This document shows, piece after piece, positions 34,571 to 47,813 of a stretch of 64,000 bases of DNA. The first letter of the stretch is position 1. Each line of letters opens with the position of its first letter. This DNA is from Steromphala cineraria (lineage: Eukaryota; Mollusca; Gastropoda; Trochida; Trochidae), in assembly GCA_916613615.1 (NCBI GenBank), contig OU744721.1, forward strand, positions 74,715,060-74,779,059. Reading direction: 5' to 3'. The position numbers and the translations under genes are program-made. The notes beneath the pieces were generated by a model, which ran no database searches, had not been told where the DNA came from, and saw only the letters and a list, made by a program, of their open reading frames with translations.

Positions 34571-35371
34571 TTATTATTATTATTATTATTTGTACAATTT
34601 TTGTGAGATATCTACAGCTCAAACCGCTTGTTCAAATTCGCCCAAACTTGACATTCAGGTACCCCTTACCCTGGAATCGATAAACTAAGCTTTTGGGCAT
34701 AATCGGCTCGTACATTAAAGGTCCAGTTCGAATCCAAAGTCAAAAATTTAACATTGATTTTTTTTTCAAAATGCACTTAGAGACTTGAATTTTTTTTAAA
34801 AAGAAGCGCAATGAAAAATAATGAAAAAAAGGAAATCAGGACAAATTCGTAGGTCACCTGCTTTGGCCGCCATCTTGCTTTTAGTGCATTTTCGACCTTT
34901 TCCGACCCCACCCGCCTTTGACAATCTTCTTCTCTGAAGATACTTGCACTACAGAGCTGAAATTCATACTGAATGTAGCTAAAGCATTGTAGTTTAAAAT
35001 CTTTTCTTTTAAAGTTCTTAACTACAATACTTTTTGTGCTGTCACCTTTCAAAGTTGACCAAAATCGCAAAATCGCCAACTTCAAGGGCAGATAACTAAA
35101 AAACCAGACCTTAGAACTTAATGATTTTTGCATGAGAGTTAGACATGAGCAAGGTCTTCAGGATAAAAGAATAAAATCGCTCGCGAACAGTCACTTCCGG
35201 TCAGGAGGAAGGGTCAAACTTTGCACATTAGAAAGTGATGTTTTGGTTTGTATGGTTTAAACCTCTTTAACAAACATGCATGTGAAGGTCAAACATGCAT
35301 GTAAAGGTCAAACAGTATGTCAAGGTCAAACAGGAATCTTGAAGACCTAAGTACTGCCGCGGCAGTCCTAG
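34571..35371 (+). mobile_element. Left-less body and right arm (GATATC subtype)
   Basis: Predicted partner of the left arm at 32437. The E-box is altered to CACCTG near 34856. Confidence 0.75.
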
Positions 35372-36165
35372 TTATTATTATTATTTGTACAATTTTTGTG
35401 AGAGATCTACAGCTCAAACCGCTTGTTCAAATTCACCCAAACTTGACATGCAGGTACCCCTTACCCTGGAATCGATAAACTAAGCTTTTGGGCAAAATCG
35501 GCTCGTACATTAAAGTTCCAGTTCGAATCCAAAGTCGAAAATTTAACATTGATTTTTTTTTCAAAATGCACTTAGAGACTTGAATTTTTTTTTAAAAGAA
35601 GCGCAATGAAAAATAATGAAAAAAAGGAAATCAGGACAAATTCGTAGGTCACCTGCTTTGGCCGCCATCTTGCTTTTAGTGCATTTTCGACCTTTTCCGA
35701 CCCCACCCGCCTTTGACAATCTTCTTCTCTGAAGATACTTGCACTACAGAGCTGTTATTCATACTGAATGTAGCTGAAGCATTGTAGTTTAAAATCTTTT
35801 CTTTTAAAGTACTTAACTACAATACTTTTTGTGCTGTGACCTTTCAAAGTTGACCAAAATCTCAAAATCGCAAACTTCAAGGGCAGATAACTAAAAAACC
35901 AGACCTTAGAACTTAATGATTTTTGCATGACAGTTAGACATGAGCAAGGTCTTTAAGATAAAAGAATAAAATCGCTCGCGAACAGTCACTTCCGGTCAGG
36001 AGGAAGGGTCAAACTTTGCATATTAAAAGTGATGTTTTGGTCGGTATTTTTTAAACCTCTTTAACAAACATGCATGTGAAGGTCAAACATGCATGTGAAG
36101 GTCAAACAGTATGTGAAGGTCAAACAGGAATCTTGAAGACCTAAGTACTGCCGCGGCAGTCCTAG
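35372..36165 (+). mobile_element. Orphan right arm without any available left end
   Basis: The body is of the TTCACCC / AAAGTTCCAG subtype, so its left arm should contain TTACACTTATTC. No unpaired left arm of that kind lies upstream. This is the only imbalance in the bracket structure before the window edge. Confidence 0.7.
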
Positions 36166-36167
36166 TT

Positions 36168-36288
36168 AGGTCTTCAAGACAAAGTCGTGAAGACCTATTG
36201 TTTTTATCCGATTTCTTATTAGGTCTTCAAGACAAAGTCGTGAAGACCTATTGTTTTTATCCGATTTCTTTTTATTATTATTATTATT
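36168..36288 (+). mobile_element. Two stacked orphaned left arms
   Basis: Left ends at 36168 and 36221, both of the form without CAAGTTC. Predicted bodies are 60322-61119 (outer, 24 kb away) and 51933-52732 (inner). Both bodies have the GACGGATCC start that goes with this left-arm form in intact copies. Confidence 0.75.
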
Positions 36289-37499
36289 AGGTCTTCAAGA
36301 CAAAGTCGTGAAGACCTATTGTTTTTATCCGATTTCTTCAAGTTCTTTTTTTTTTCTATTATTATTATTATTTGTACTTTTTTTGTGACAAAGATTCTGA
36401 CCAAACGGCTGCTTCAAATTCGCCCAAACTTGACATGCAGATACCTCTTAACCTGGAATCGACATGCTAAGCTTTTGGGCAAAATCGACTCGTACATTAA
36501 GGGTCCAGTTCGAATCCAAAATCGAAAATTTAACATTGATTTTTTTTTCAAAATGCACTTAGAGACTTAATTTTTTTTTTAAAACAAGCGCAATGAAAAA
36601 TAATGAAAAAAAGGAAATCAGGACAAATTCGTAGGTCACTTGCTTTGGCCGCCATTTTGCTTTTAGTGCAATTTTCACCGTTTCCGACCCCACCCGCCTT
36701 TGACAATCTTCTCCTCTGAAGATACTTGCACTACAGAGCTGAAATTCATACTGAATGTAGCTGCAGTATTGTTGACAAAAGTTTTTAAGTTTAATGGTGC
36801 TAACGTTAATACTTTTTGTGCTGTGACCTTTCAAAGTTGACCAAAATCGAAAAATCGCCAACTTCAAGGGCAGATAACTCAAAAACCAGACCTTAGAATT
36901 CAATGATTTTTGCATGAGAGTTAGACATTGGCAAGGTCTTTAAGATAAAAGAATAAAATCGATCGCGAACAGTCATTTCCGGTCCTGAGGAAGGGTCAAA
37001 CTTTGCATTTTGGAAAACGGGTGTTTTGGTGGGTATGTTTGAAAAACTCTTGTAAACCAACGACACATGATAAATACTTGTTCTATATATCAAATGAAAG
37101 ATAAAAGATCATACAATCTTGGATAAATCTCATTAAAATTAGATGTAACATTAACATTGAAATTCGGAGCATTTAAATGTGGTCAATCCTACTTTCGTTT
37201 TGAATGATTATGATACATTTATGATTGAAAAACTGTAGTTCATTGGCAATAAAACACTAGGCAATGTTTTATCTATCATCAGGCAGCAACAAGACTGTAT
37301 AACCTGAGATGATTCATGTTTGCAGCCATGTTGAATTTTCTGTAAAGGCTTAAACGTTGAATATCAAGTGAAACATGGTAATTTTGATAATGTATTAGTT
37401 ACTGTATACCTCTTAGACAAAAAGCCATGTGAAGGTCAAACAGTATGTGAAGGTCAAACAGGAATCTTGAAGACCTAAGTACTGCCGCGGCAGTCCTAG
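36289..37499 (+). mobile_element. Complete long-form element (1211 bp)
   Basis: The body starts with a distinctive TTTGTGACAAAGATTCTGACC. The YY1-like box is changed to GCCGCCATTTTG and the E-box to CACTTG. Confidence 0.8.
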
Positions 37500-37501
37500 T
37501 T

Positions 37502-37554
37502 AGGTCTTCAAGACAAAGTCGTGAAGACCTATTGTTTTTATCCGATTTCTTATT
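37502..37554 (+). mobile_element. Orphaned left arm
   Basis: 53 bp, CCGATTTCTTATT form. Predicted body is 50253-51050 (GACGGATCC subtype, consistent). Confidence 0.7.
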
Positions 37555-38762
37555 AGGTCTTCAAGACAAAGTCGTGAAGACCTATTGTTTTTATCCGATT
37601 TCTTCAAGTTCTTTTTTTCTTCTATTATTATTATTTGTACTTTTTTTGTGACTCAACTGCAGCCCAAACGGCTGCTCCGAATTGGACAACACTTTGCATG
37701 CAGATACCCCTTACCCTGGAATAGACATGCTAAGCTTTTGGGCAAAATCGGTTCATTCATTAAGGGTCCAGTTCGAATCCAAAATCGAAAATTTAACATT
37801 GATTTTTTTTTCAAAATAAACTTAGAGACTCAATTTTTTTTTTAAAACATGCGCAATGGAAAATGATGAAAAAAAGGAAATCAGGACCAATTCGTAGATC
37901 ACGTGGTTCGGCCGCCATCTTGCTTTTAGTGCATTTTCGACCGTTTCCGACCCCACCCGCCTTTGACAATCTTCTTCTCTGAAGATACTTGCACTAGAGA
38001 GCTGAAATTCATACTGAATGTAGCTGAAGCATTGTACACAAAAGTTTTTAAGTGAAATTTTGCTTACATTAATACTTTTTGTGCTGTGACCTTTCAAAGT
38101 TGACCAAAATCTCAAAATCGCCAACTTCAAGGGCAGATAACTCAAAAACCAGACCATAGAACTTAATGATTTTTGCATGAGAGCTAGACATCAGCAAGGT
38201 CTTCAAGATAAAACAATAAAATCGCTCGCGAACAGTCATTTCCGGTCAGGAGTAAGGGTCACACTTTGCATTTTTGAAAACGGGTGTTTTGGTGGGTATG
38301 TTTGAAAAACCCTTGTAAACCAACGACACATGATAAATACTTGTTCTATATATCAAATGAAAGATAAAAGATCATACAATCTTGGATAAATCTCATTAAA
38401 ATAAGATTAAACATTAACATTGAAATTCGGAGCATTTAAATGTGGTCAATCCTACTTTCGTTTTGAATGATTATGATACATTTATGATTGAAAAACTGTA
38501 GATCATTGGCAATAAAACACTAGGCAATGTTTTATCTATCATCAGGCAGCAACAAGACTGTATAACCTGAGATGATTCATGTTTGCAGCCATGTTGAATT
38601 TTCTGTAAAGGCTTAAACTTTGAATATCAAGTGAAATATGGTAATTTTGATAATGTATTAGTTACTGTTTACCTCTTAGACAAAAACCCATGTGAAGGTC
38701 AAACAGTATGTGAAGGTCAAACAGGAATCTTGAAGACCTAAGTACTGCCGCGGCAGTCCTAG
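37555..38762 (+). mobile_element. Complete long-form element (1208 bp)
   Basis: The body begins TTTTTGTGACTCAACTGCAG, the same subtype as the partial copy at 63704. Both share TTCAAAATAAACTT where most copies have TTCAAAATGCACTT. Confidence 0.8.
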
Positions 38763-38770
38763 TTATTATT

Positions 38771-39626
38771 AGGTCTTCAAGACAAAGTCGTGAAGACCTA
38801 TTGTTTTTATCCGATTTCTTATTATTATTATTATTATTATTATTTGTACAATTTTTGTGACGGATCCACAGCTCAAACCGCTTGTTCAAATTTGCCCAAA
38901 CTTGACATGCAGGTACCCCTTACCCTGGAATCGATAAACTAAGCTTTTGGGCATAATCGGCTCGTACATTAAAGGTCCAGTTCGATTCCAAAATTCAAAA
39001 TTTAACATTGATTTTTTTTTCAAAATGTACTTAGAGACCTACAACTTTTTTTAAAAGATGCGCAATCAAAAATAATGCAAAAAAGCATATCGGGACAAAT
39101 TTGTAGGTCACGTGATTTGGCCGCCATCTTGATTTTAAACACTTTTTACAACAGTCCGACCCCATGCACCTTTGCCGAATCGGTTCTTTTTTAATATTTG
39201 TACTAGAGAGCTGAAATTTGCACATGATATAGCCAAGACCCTGGTCTATAACAAGTTTCTTTCAAAATTCAAAAATTCAAAATCCTTTTTGCGTAATAAT
39301 CTTTCAAAGTTTGACAATTTTCCAAAATATCAATTTTCAAGGGCAGATAACTCGAAAACCTGACCGTCGAATTTTATGATTTTTGCATGAGAGCTAGCCC
39401 TGAGTATGGTCTTCAAATTAAAAAAATAAAATTGCTCGCGAACAGTCACTTCCGGTCAGGAGGAAGGGTCAAACTTTGCATATTAAAAAGTGATGTTTTG
39501 GTCGGTATGGCTTAAACCTCTTTAACAAACATGCATGTGAAGGTCAAACATGCATGTGAAGGTCAAACAGTATGTGAAGGTCAAACAGGAATCTTGAAGA
39601 CCTAAGTACTGCCGCGGCAGTCCTAG
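38771..39626 (+). mobile_element. Complete short element, divergent-body subfamily
   Basis: The left arm lacks CAAGTTC and the body starts GACGGATCC. The middle (about 39030-39410) is strongly diverged from other copies, yet the E-box, the GGCCGCCATCTTG box and CAAGGGCAGATAACTC remain. It is nearly identical to 51062-51932 apart from ATT number. Confidence 0.8.
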
Positions 39627-39628
39627 TT

Positions 39629-40487
39629 AGGTCTTCAAGACAAAGTCGTGAAGACCTATTGTTTTTATCCGATTTCTTCAAGTTCTTTTTTTCTATTATT
39701 ATTATTTGTACTTTTTTTGTGAATCAAATGCAGCCCAAACGGCTGCTCCGAATTCGACCAAACTTGGCATGCAGATACCCTTTACCCTGGAATCGACGTG
39801 CTAAGCTTTTGGGAAAAATCAACCCGTACATTAAAGGTCCAGTTCGATTCCAAAATCTAAAATTTAACATTGATTTTTTTTTCAAAATGCACTTAGAGAC
39901 TTGAATTTTTTTTTAAAAGAAGCGCAATCAAAAATGATGAAAAAAAGGGAATCAGGACAAATTCGTAGGTTACGTGGTTTGGCCGCCATCTTGCTTTAAG
40001 TGCATTTTCGACCGTTTCCGACCCCACCCGCCTTTGAGAATCTTCTCCTCTGAAGATACTTGCACTAGAGAGCTGAAATTCATACTGAATGTAGCTGAAG
40101 CATTGTACTTTAAAGTTTTTAGGTGAAATTTTGCTAACGTTAATACTTTTTGTGCTATGACCTTTCAAAGTTTACCAAAATCTAAAAATCGCCAACTTCA
40201 AGGGCAGATAACTTAAAAACCATACTATAGAACTTTATGATTTTTGCATGACAGCTAGACATTAGCAAGGTCTTCAAGATAAAAGAATAAAATCGCTCGC
40301 GAACAGTCACTTCCGGTCACAAGGAAGGGTCAAACTTTGCATTTGGAAAAGTGGTAATTTGGTTGGTATGTTTGAAGCCTCTTTAACAAACATCCATGTG
40401 AAGGTCAAACATGCATGTGAAGGTCAAACAGTATGTGAAGATCAAACAGGAATCTTGAAGACCTAAGTACTGCCGCGGCAGTCCTAG
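39629..40487 (+). mobile_element. Complete short element (859 bp)
   Basis: The body begins TTTGTGAATCAAATGCAGCC. It is close to 56594-57452 and the same length, so the two are recent sisters. Confidence 0.8.
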
Positions 40488-40489
40488 TT

Positions 40490-40557
40490 AGGTCTTCAAG
40501 ACAAAGTCGTGAAGACCTATTGTTTTTATCCGATTTCTTCAAGTTCTTCTTATTATT
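40490..40557 (+). mobile_element. Orphaned left arm
   Basis: It contains TTCAAGTTCTTCTTATTATT, then the family B left end. Predicted body is 48595-49392, so about 8 kb including the duplicated family B block lies inside it. Confidence 0.7.
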
Positions 40558-41958
40558 AGGTCTTCAAGACTACGTCTGAAGACCTATTGTTATTATCCGT
40601 GTTTTCTTATTATTATTTGCACGTTTTTTGTGGCAAGTATTCTGAAGAAACGGTTCGATCGAATTTCATGAAACTTTCAGGGATGTTAGCCCGTATCATG
40701 AACTCGTTTTGTGTCGAGCCCGATCTTTTAAATTCCATTTTGTTTTCGAGTTATCTCCCCTTAAAGACAAAACTTTAAACCTCAATTTCTCGGTTACTAT
40801 GGGAGATAATTTCATAAAACTTTCACCAAAATGTGGGCAACAATATTCTCCATCGATTGCACCCATAGCGGTTTTCGGCCGTATAAATAGATTTTTTGCT
40901 ATTTTCGAAAAACTGAATTTTTTTTGAAATTTCGCGGTTCTGACGGTACGCGTCTTTGAAAATCTTCTCCTCACTAACGGCAATACATACAGACGCATGC
41001 TATAGCTCATTTGAAAGCTGAATGAATGCTGTTTAATCGATACTTCCTTTTAGGCATCCATTTTCATCGTTTTTTGAGCTACAGCAGTTTCAAAAATGAT
41101 CTTTTGTAATAAAGGATTTTTATGCGTCACGTTCAAAGGGGCACCACTCTGTAAAGAAATGTCAAAAATGAAATCTCTTTGATGCATTCTGTTCAACAAT
41201 GATAGTGGAACAAATTCAATACAGGTCATTATTATATAAAAGTTGATATTAAAAGAAGTATGTGGACATAAAGATATTTTTCTAATTTTCTGCGATTTTA
41301 ACAGTTTTCGAGGGTTATTTTACTTTGAGAATTTTAGTTTCAAAACTGTTACAGATAGAAATTTTATCATTGATGTTTTGTGAAGCAGATGTAATGAGTA
41401 GACGGAAAAAAATATCAACAAGTCATGATAATTTTTTTTCTGTCCATGACCATTACTTGAATATTGCGATTTTCGGAAAATTTGCATTTTTAGCACATTT
41501 CAAAGTTCCACAGTTTCTTTATTAAGAAAGATATCTTATAATTGATTAGACTTACACATGCTTTTGCTATGTTGTACTTTATCATAAAAATGTTGATAGT
41601 TAAGGAGCTAGAAGGACCAACATGGAGTAGGGGTCTAAAAATCTTCAAATTTCAGTGTTTTCTTTACATTACAACGTTTAATCACATGTATCTCGAAAAC
41701 GGTGAGAGATAATTTAACCAAATTTTTTTCTGCTACTAGGACTAATATTCTTTGAAAAATGGTGTCATAGCTGACATTGGCCACCATGATGATTTTTTCT
41801 GAAAAGTCTTTAACACTCAATATCAAGTGGAATTTGGTCATTCTGATAATGTATTAGTTACTGTTTACCTCTTAGACAAAAAGTCATGTGAAGGTCAAAC
41901 ACTGTGTGAAGGTCAAACAGAAGTCTTGAAGACCTAAGTATTGACGCGTCAATCCTAG
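40558..41958 (+). mobile_element. Family B element, complete (1401 bp)
   Basis: The left hairpin has the GACTACGTC inner stem and loop. The right end is ATTGACGCGTCAAT plus CCTAG. The body shows the family B block GACGGTACGCGTCTTTGAAA at about 40942 and no YY1-like box. Confidence 0.8.
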
Positions 41959-44683
41959 TTAGGTCTTCAAGACTACGTCTGGAAGACCTATTGTTCTTAT
42001 CCGGATTTTTATTATTATTATTATTTGTACGATTTTGTGAGAGCGATTCTGACCTAACCAATCGATCGATTTTCATGAAACTTTCAGGACTGATAGAGTA
42101 TCACGTGAACTGGCGCTGCAAATCTTTTGAATTTCGAATGTCAATTTGTGCTTGAGTTATCTCCCTTTGAAGTTGAAACTTCATACCTCAATTTCTCGAA
42201 AACTAAGAAAGATAATCGCATAAAACGTTCACCAAAATGTGGGCATCAACATTCCCCATCAACTGCACCCTATGTTGTTTTCGGCCGTATAAATAGATTT
42301 TTTTCTATTTTCGAAAAACTGAAATTTTGGTGAAATTTCGCGGTTTTGACGGTACGCGTCTTTGAAAATCTTCTTCTCACTAACGGCAAGACATACAGCA
42401 GTGTGTGATAGCTCAAATGAAAGCTAAAAGAACTGCCAAGAAAGTATCGGGCCGTTTTTATGAATTTTGATCTAGAACGTGAGTTATCTGACCTTGAAAA
42501 TGGACATTTTTTTAAAGCATCATTTTTCATGTTACATTCAAAGGGACATTACTCTGTAAAGGAATGTCAAAAATGAAATCTGTTCCATTCATTCTGTTCT
42601 ACAATGATTGTTGGACAAATTCACTACAGATTACTATTATATAAAAGTTGATATTAAAGGAAATATGAGGACATAAAGAGATTTTTTAATTTTTCGACGA
42701 TTTTAACAGTTTTCGAGGGTTATTTTACTTTGATAATTTTAGTTTCAAAGCTGTTACAGATAGAAAATTTATCTTTGAAGTTTTGTGAAGCAGATGTAAT
42801 GAGCAGACGGTTCTGACGGTACGCGTCTTTGAAAATCTTCTCCTCACTAACGGCAATACATACAGACGCATGCTATAGCTCATTTGAAAGCTGAATGAAT
42901 GCTGTTTAATCGATACTTCCTTTTAGGCATCCATTTTCATCGTTTTTTGAGCTACAGCAGTTTCAAAAATGATCTTTTGTAATAAAGGATTTTTATGCGT
43001 CACGTTCAAAGGGGCACCACTCTGTAAAGAAATGTCAAAAATGAAATCTCTTTGATGCATTCTGTTCAACAATGATAGTGGAACAAATTCAATACAGGTC
43101 ATTATTATATAAAAGTTGATATTAAAAGAAGTATGTGGACATAAAGATATTTTTCTAATTTTCTGCGATTTTAACAGTTTTCGAGGGTTATTTTACTTTG
43201 AGAATTTTAGTTTCAAAACTGTTACAGATAGAAATTTTATCATTGATGTTTTGTGAAGCAGATGTAATGAGTAGACGGAAAAAAATATCAACAAGTCATG
43301 ATAATTTTTTTTCTGTCCATGACCATTACTTGAATATTGCGATTTTCGGAAAATTTGCATTTTTAGCACATTTCAAAGTTCCACAGTTTCTTTATTAAGA
43401 AAGATATCTTATAATTGATTAGACTTACACATGCTTTTGCTATGTTGTACTTTATCATAAAAATGTTGATAGTTAAGGAGCTAGAAGGACCAACATGGAG
43501 TAGGGGTCTAAAAATCTTCAAATTTCAGTGTTTTCTTTACATTACAACGTTTAATCACATGTATCTCGAAAACGGTGAGAGATAATTTAACCAAATTTTT
43601 TTCTGCTACTAGGACTAATATTCTTTGAAAAATGGTGTCATAGCTGACATTGGCCACCATGATGATTTTTTCTGAAAAGTCTTTAACACTCAATATCAAG
43701 TGGAATTTGGTCATTCTGATAATGTATTAGTTACTGTTTACCTCTTAGACAAAAAGTCATGTGAAGGTCAAACACTGTGTGAAGGTCAAACAGAAGTCTT
43801 GAAGACCTAAGTATTGACGCGTCAATCCTAGTTAGGTCTTCAAGACTACGTCTGGAAGACCTATTGTTCTTATCCGGATTTTTATTATTATTATTATTTG
43901 TACGATTTTGTGAGAGCGATTCTGACCTAACCAATCGATCGATTTTCATGAAACTTTCAGGACTGATAGAGTATCACGTGAACTGGCGCTGCAAATCTTT
44001 TGAATTTCGAATGTCAATTTGTGCTTGAGTTATCTCCCTTTGAAGTTGAAACTTCATACCTCAATTTCTCGAAAACTAAGAAAGATAATCGCATAAAACG
44101 TTCACCAAAATGTGGGCATCAACATTCCCCATCAACTGCACCCTATGTTGTTTTCGGCCGTATAAATAGATTTTTTTCTATTTTCGAAAAACTGAAATTT
44201 TGGTGAAATTTCGCGGTTTTGACGGTACGCGTCTTTGAAAATCTTCTTCTCACTAACGGCAAGACATACAGCAGTGTGTGATAGCTCAAATGAAAGCTAA
44301 AAGAACTGCCAAGAAAGTATCGGGCCGTTTTTATGAATTTTGATCTAGAACGTGAGTTATCTGACCTTGAAAATGGACATTTTTTTAAAGCATCATTTTT
44401 CATGTTACATTCAAAGGGACATTACTCTGTAAAGGAATGTCAAAAATGAAATCTGTTCCATTCATTCTGTTCTACAATGATTGTTGGACAAATTCACTAC
44501 AGATTACTATTATATAAAAGTTGATATTAAAGGAAATATGAGGACATAAAGAGATTTTTTAATTTTTCGACGATTTTAACAGTTTTCGAGGGTTATTTTA
44601 CTTTGATAATTTTAGTTTCAAAGCTGTTACAGATAGAAAATTTATCTTTGAAGTTTTGTGAAGCAGATGTAATGAGCAGACAG
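40938..44683 (+). repeat. Exact-looking tandem duplication, 1873 bp x 2
   Basis: 40938-42810 and 42811-44683 read the same wherever I compared them. The inner breakpoint joins GAGCAGACGG to TTCTGACGGTACG. The only shared bases at the breakpoint are a CGG. The repeated segment runs from inside one family B element into the next, across the right-end/left-end joint at 41958-41961. Confidence 0.85.
41961..43831 (+). mobile_element. Family B recombinant element (1871 bp)
   Basis: Its left 850 bp come from the downstream family B copy and the rest, from 42811, from the upstream copy (40558). It is created by the tandem duplication, so its interior repeats part of the family B body. Confidence 0.75.
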
Positions 44684-45130
44684 AAGAAAATATCAGCAAG
44701 TCATGATAATTTTTTTTCTGTCCATGACCAGTCCTTGAATATTGCGATTTTTGGAAAATCCTCATTTTTGGCACATTTCAAAGTTCCACAGTTTCTTTAT
44801 TAAGAAAGATATCTTAAAATTGATTGTATCTTCACATGCGCTATTCTAAGATCAACTTTTGCTATGTTTTACTTTATCATAAAAATGTTCATAGTTAAGG
44901 AGCTAGAAGGACCAACATGGAGTAGGGGTCTAAAAATCTTAAAATTTCAGTGTTTTCAATAAAGTTCCAAAATTCATTACTCCATTACCATTTGAGTTAT
45001 CAAAACCAAACATACATCTTTGTATGATGATAAACACGACCTCTTAGACAAAAGGTCATGGGAAGGTCAAACACTGTGTGAAGGTCAAAGAGGAATCTTG
45101 AAGACCTAAGTATTGACGCGTCAATCCTAG
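43834..45130 (+). mobile_element. Family B element (1297 bp)
   Basis: Left hairpin AGGTCTTCAAGACTACGTCT, right end ATTGACGCGTCAAT plus CCTAG. Its first 850 bp lie in the second half of the duplication. After 44683 it differs from the 40558 copy, with a shorter 3' part. Confidence 0.8.
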
Positions 45131-45132
45131 TT

Positions 45133-45185
45133 AGGTCTTCAAGACAAAGTCGTGAAGACCTATTGTTTTTATCCGATTTCTTATT
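45133..45185 (+). mobile_element. Orphaned left arm
   Basis: 53 bp, CCGATTTCTTATT form. Predicted body 46916-47722 (GACGGATCC subtype, consistent). Confidence 0.7.
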
Positions 45186-46049
45186 AGGTCTTCAAGACAA
45201 AGTCGTGAAGACCTATTGTTTTTATCCGATTTCTTCAAGTTCTTATTATTATTATTATTATTATTATTTGTACAATTTTTGTGAGAGATCCACAGCTCAA
45301 ACCGCTTGTTCAAATTTGCCCAAACTTGACATGCAGGTACCCCTTACCCTGGAATCGATAAACTAAGCTTTTGGGCAAAATCGGCTCGTACATTAAAGGT
45401 CCAGTTCGAATCCAAAGTCGAAAATTTAACATTGATTTTTTTTTCAAAATGCACTTAGAGGCTTGAATTTTTTTTTAAAAGAAGCGCAATGAAAAATAAT
45501 GAAAAAAAGGAAATCAGGACAAATTCGTAGGTCACGTGCTTTGGCCGCCATCTTGCTTTTAGTGCATTTTCGACCGTTTCCGACCCCTACCGCCTTTGAC
45601 AATCTTCTTCTCTGAAGATACTTGCACTACAGAGCTGAAATTCATACTGAATGTAGCTGAAGCATTGTAGTTTAAAATCTTTTCTTTTAAAGTACTTAAC
45701 TACAATACTTTTTGTGCTGTGACCTTTCAAAGTTGACCAAAATCTCAAAATCGCAAACTTCAAGGGCAGATAACTAAAAAACCAAACCTTAGAACTTAAT
45801 GATTTTTGCATGACAGTTAGACATGAGCAAGGTTTTTAAGATAAAAGAATAAAATCGCTCGCGAACAGTCACTTCCGGTCAGGAGGAAGGGTCAAACTTT
45901 GCATATTAAAAAGTGATGTTTTGGTCGGTATTTTTTAAACCTCTTTAACAAACATGCATGTGAAGGTCAAACATGCATGTGAAGGTCAAACAGTATGTCA
46001 AGGTCAAACAGGAATCTTGAAGACCTAAGTACTGCCGCGGCAGTCCTAG
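45186..46049 (+). mobile_element. Complete short element
   Basis: The body starts GAGAGATCCACAG. The change CCCCTACCGCC near 45585 alters the conserved CCCCACCCGCC run and breaks the minus-strand frame open in sister copies. Confidence 0.8.
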
Positions 46050-46051
46050 TT

Positions 46052-46915
46052 AGGTCTTCAAGACAAAGTCGTGAAGACCTATTGTTTTTATCCGATTTCT
46101 TCAAGTTCTTCTTATTATTATTATTATTATTATTTGTACAATTTTTGTGAGATATCTACAGCTCAAACCGCTTGTTCAAATTCGCCCAAACTTGACATGC
46201 AGGTACCCCTTACCCTGGAATCGATAAACTAAGCTTTTGGGCATAATCGGCTCGTACATTAAAGGTCCAGTTCGAATCCAAAGTCAAAAATTTAACATTG
46301 ATTTTTTTTTCAAAATGCACTTAGAGACTTGAAATATTTTTTAAAAGAAGCGCAATGAAAAATAATGAAAAAAAGGAAATCAGGACAAATTCGTAGGTCA
46401 CCTGCTTTGGCCGCCATCTTGCTTTTAGTGCATTTTCGACCTTTTCCGACCCCACCCGCCTTTGACAATCTTCTTCTCTGAAGATACTTGCACTACAGAG
46501 CTGTAATTCATACTGAATGTAGCTGAAGCATTGTAGTTTAAAATCTTTTCTTTTAAAGTACTTAACTACAATACTTTTTGTGCTGTGACCTTTCAAAGTT
46601 GACCAAAATCTCAAAATCGCAAACTTCAAGGGCAGATAACTAAAAAACCAGACCTTAGAACTTAATGATTTTTGCATGACAGTTAGACATGAGCAAGTTC
46701 TTCAAGATAAAAGAATAAAATCGCTCGCGAACAGTCATTTCCGGTCAGGAGGAAGGGTCAAATTTTGCATATGGAAAAGTGGTGTTTTGCTGAGTATGTT
46801 TGAACCCTCTTTAACAAACATTCATGTGAAGGTCAAACATGCATGTGAAGGTCAAACAGTATGTCAAGGTCAAACAGGAATCTTGAAGACCTAAGTACTG
46901 CCGCGGCAGTCCTAG
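46052..46915 (+). mobile_element. Complete short element (GATATC subtype)
   Basis: The left arm has TTCAAGTTCTTCTT and the body GAGATATCTACAG. This intact copy shows which left arm belongs to GATATC bodies. The E-box is CACCTG. Confidence 0.8.
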
Positions 46916-47722
46916 TTATTATTATTATTATTATTATTATTTGTACAATTTTTGTGACGGATCCACAGCTCAAACCGCTTGTTCACATTTGCCCAAACTT
47001 GACATGCAGGTACCCCTTACCCTGGAATCGATAAACTAAGCTTTTGGGCATAATCGGCTCGTACATTAAAGGTCCAGTTCGAATCCAAAGTCGAAAATTT
47101 AACATTGATTTTTTTTTCAAAATGCACTTAGAGACTTGAAATTTTTTTTAAAAGAAGCGCAATGAAAAATAATGAAAAAAAGGAAATCAGGACAAATTCG
47201 TAGGTCACGTGCTTTGGCCGCCATCTTGCTTTAAGTGCATTTTCGACCGTTTCCGACCCCACCCGCCTTTGACAATCTTCTTCTCTGAAAATACTTGCAC
47301 CACAGAGCTTAAATTCATACTGAATGTAGCTGAAGCATTGTAGTTTAAAATCTTTTCTTTTAAAGTACTTATCTACAATACTTTTTGTGTTGTGACCTTT
47401 CAAAGTTGACCAAAATCTCAAAATCGCAAACTTCAAGGGCAGATAACTAAAAAACCAGACCTTAGAACTTAATGATTTTTGCATGACAGTTAGACATAAG
47501 CAAGGTCTACAAGATAAAAGAATAAAATCGCTCGCGAACAGTCACTTCCGGTCAGGAGGAAGGGTCAAACTTTGCATATGGAAAAGTGGTGTTTTGCTGA
47601 GTATGTTTGAACCCTCTTTAACAAACATTCATGTGAAGGTCAAAAATGCATGTGAAGGTCAAACAGTATGTCAAGGTCAAACAGGAATCTTGAAGACCTA
47701 AGTACTGCCGCGGCAGTCCTAG
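46916..47722 (+). mobile_element. Left-less body and right arm (GACGGATCC subtype)
   Basis: Predicted partner of the left arm at 45133. The change GCTTTAAGTGC near 47228 is also seen in 39629 and 56594. Confidence 0.75.
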
Positions 47723-47724
47723 TT

Positions 47725-47781
47725 AGGTCTTCAAGACAAAGTCGTGAAGACCTATTGTTTTTATCCGATTTCTTCAAGTTC

Positions 47782-47813
<32 letters not shown>

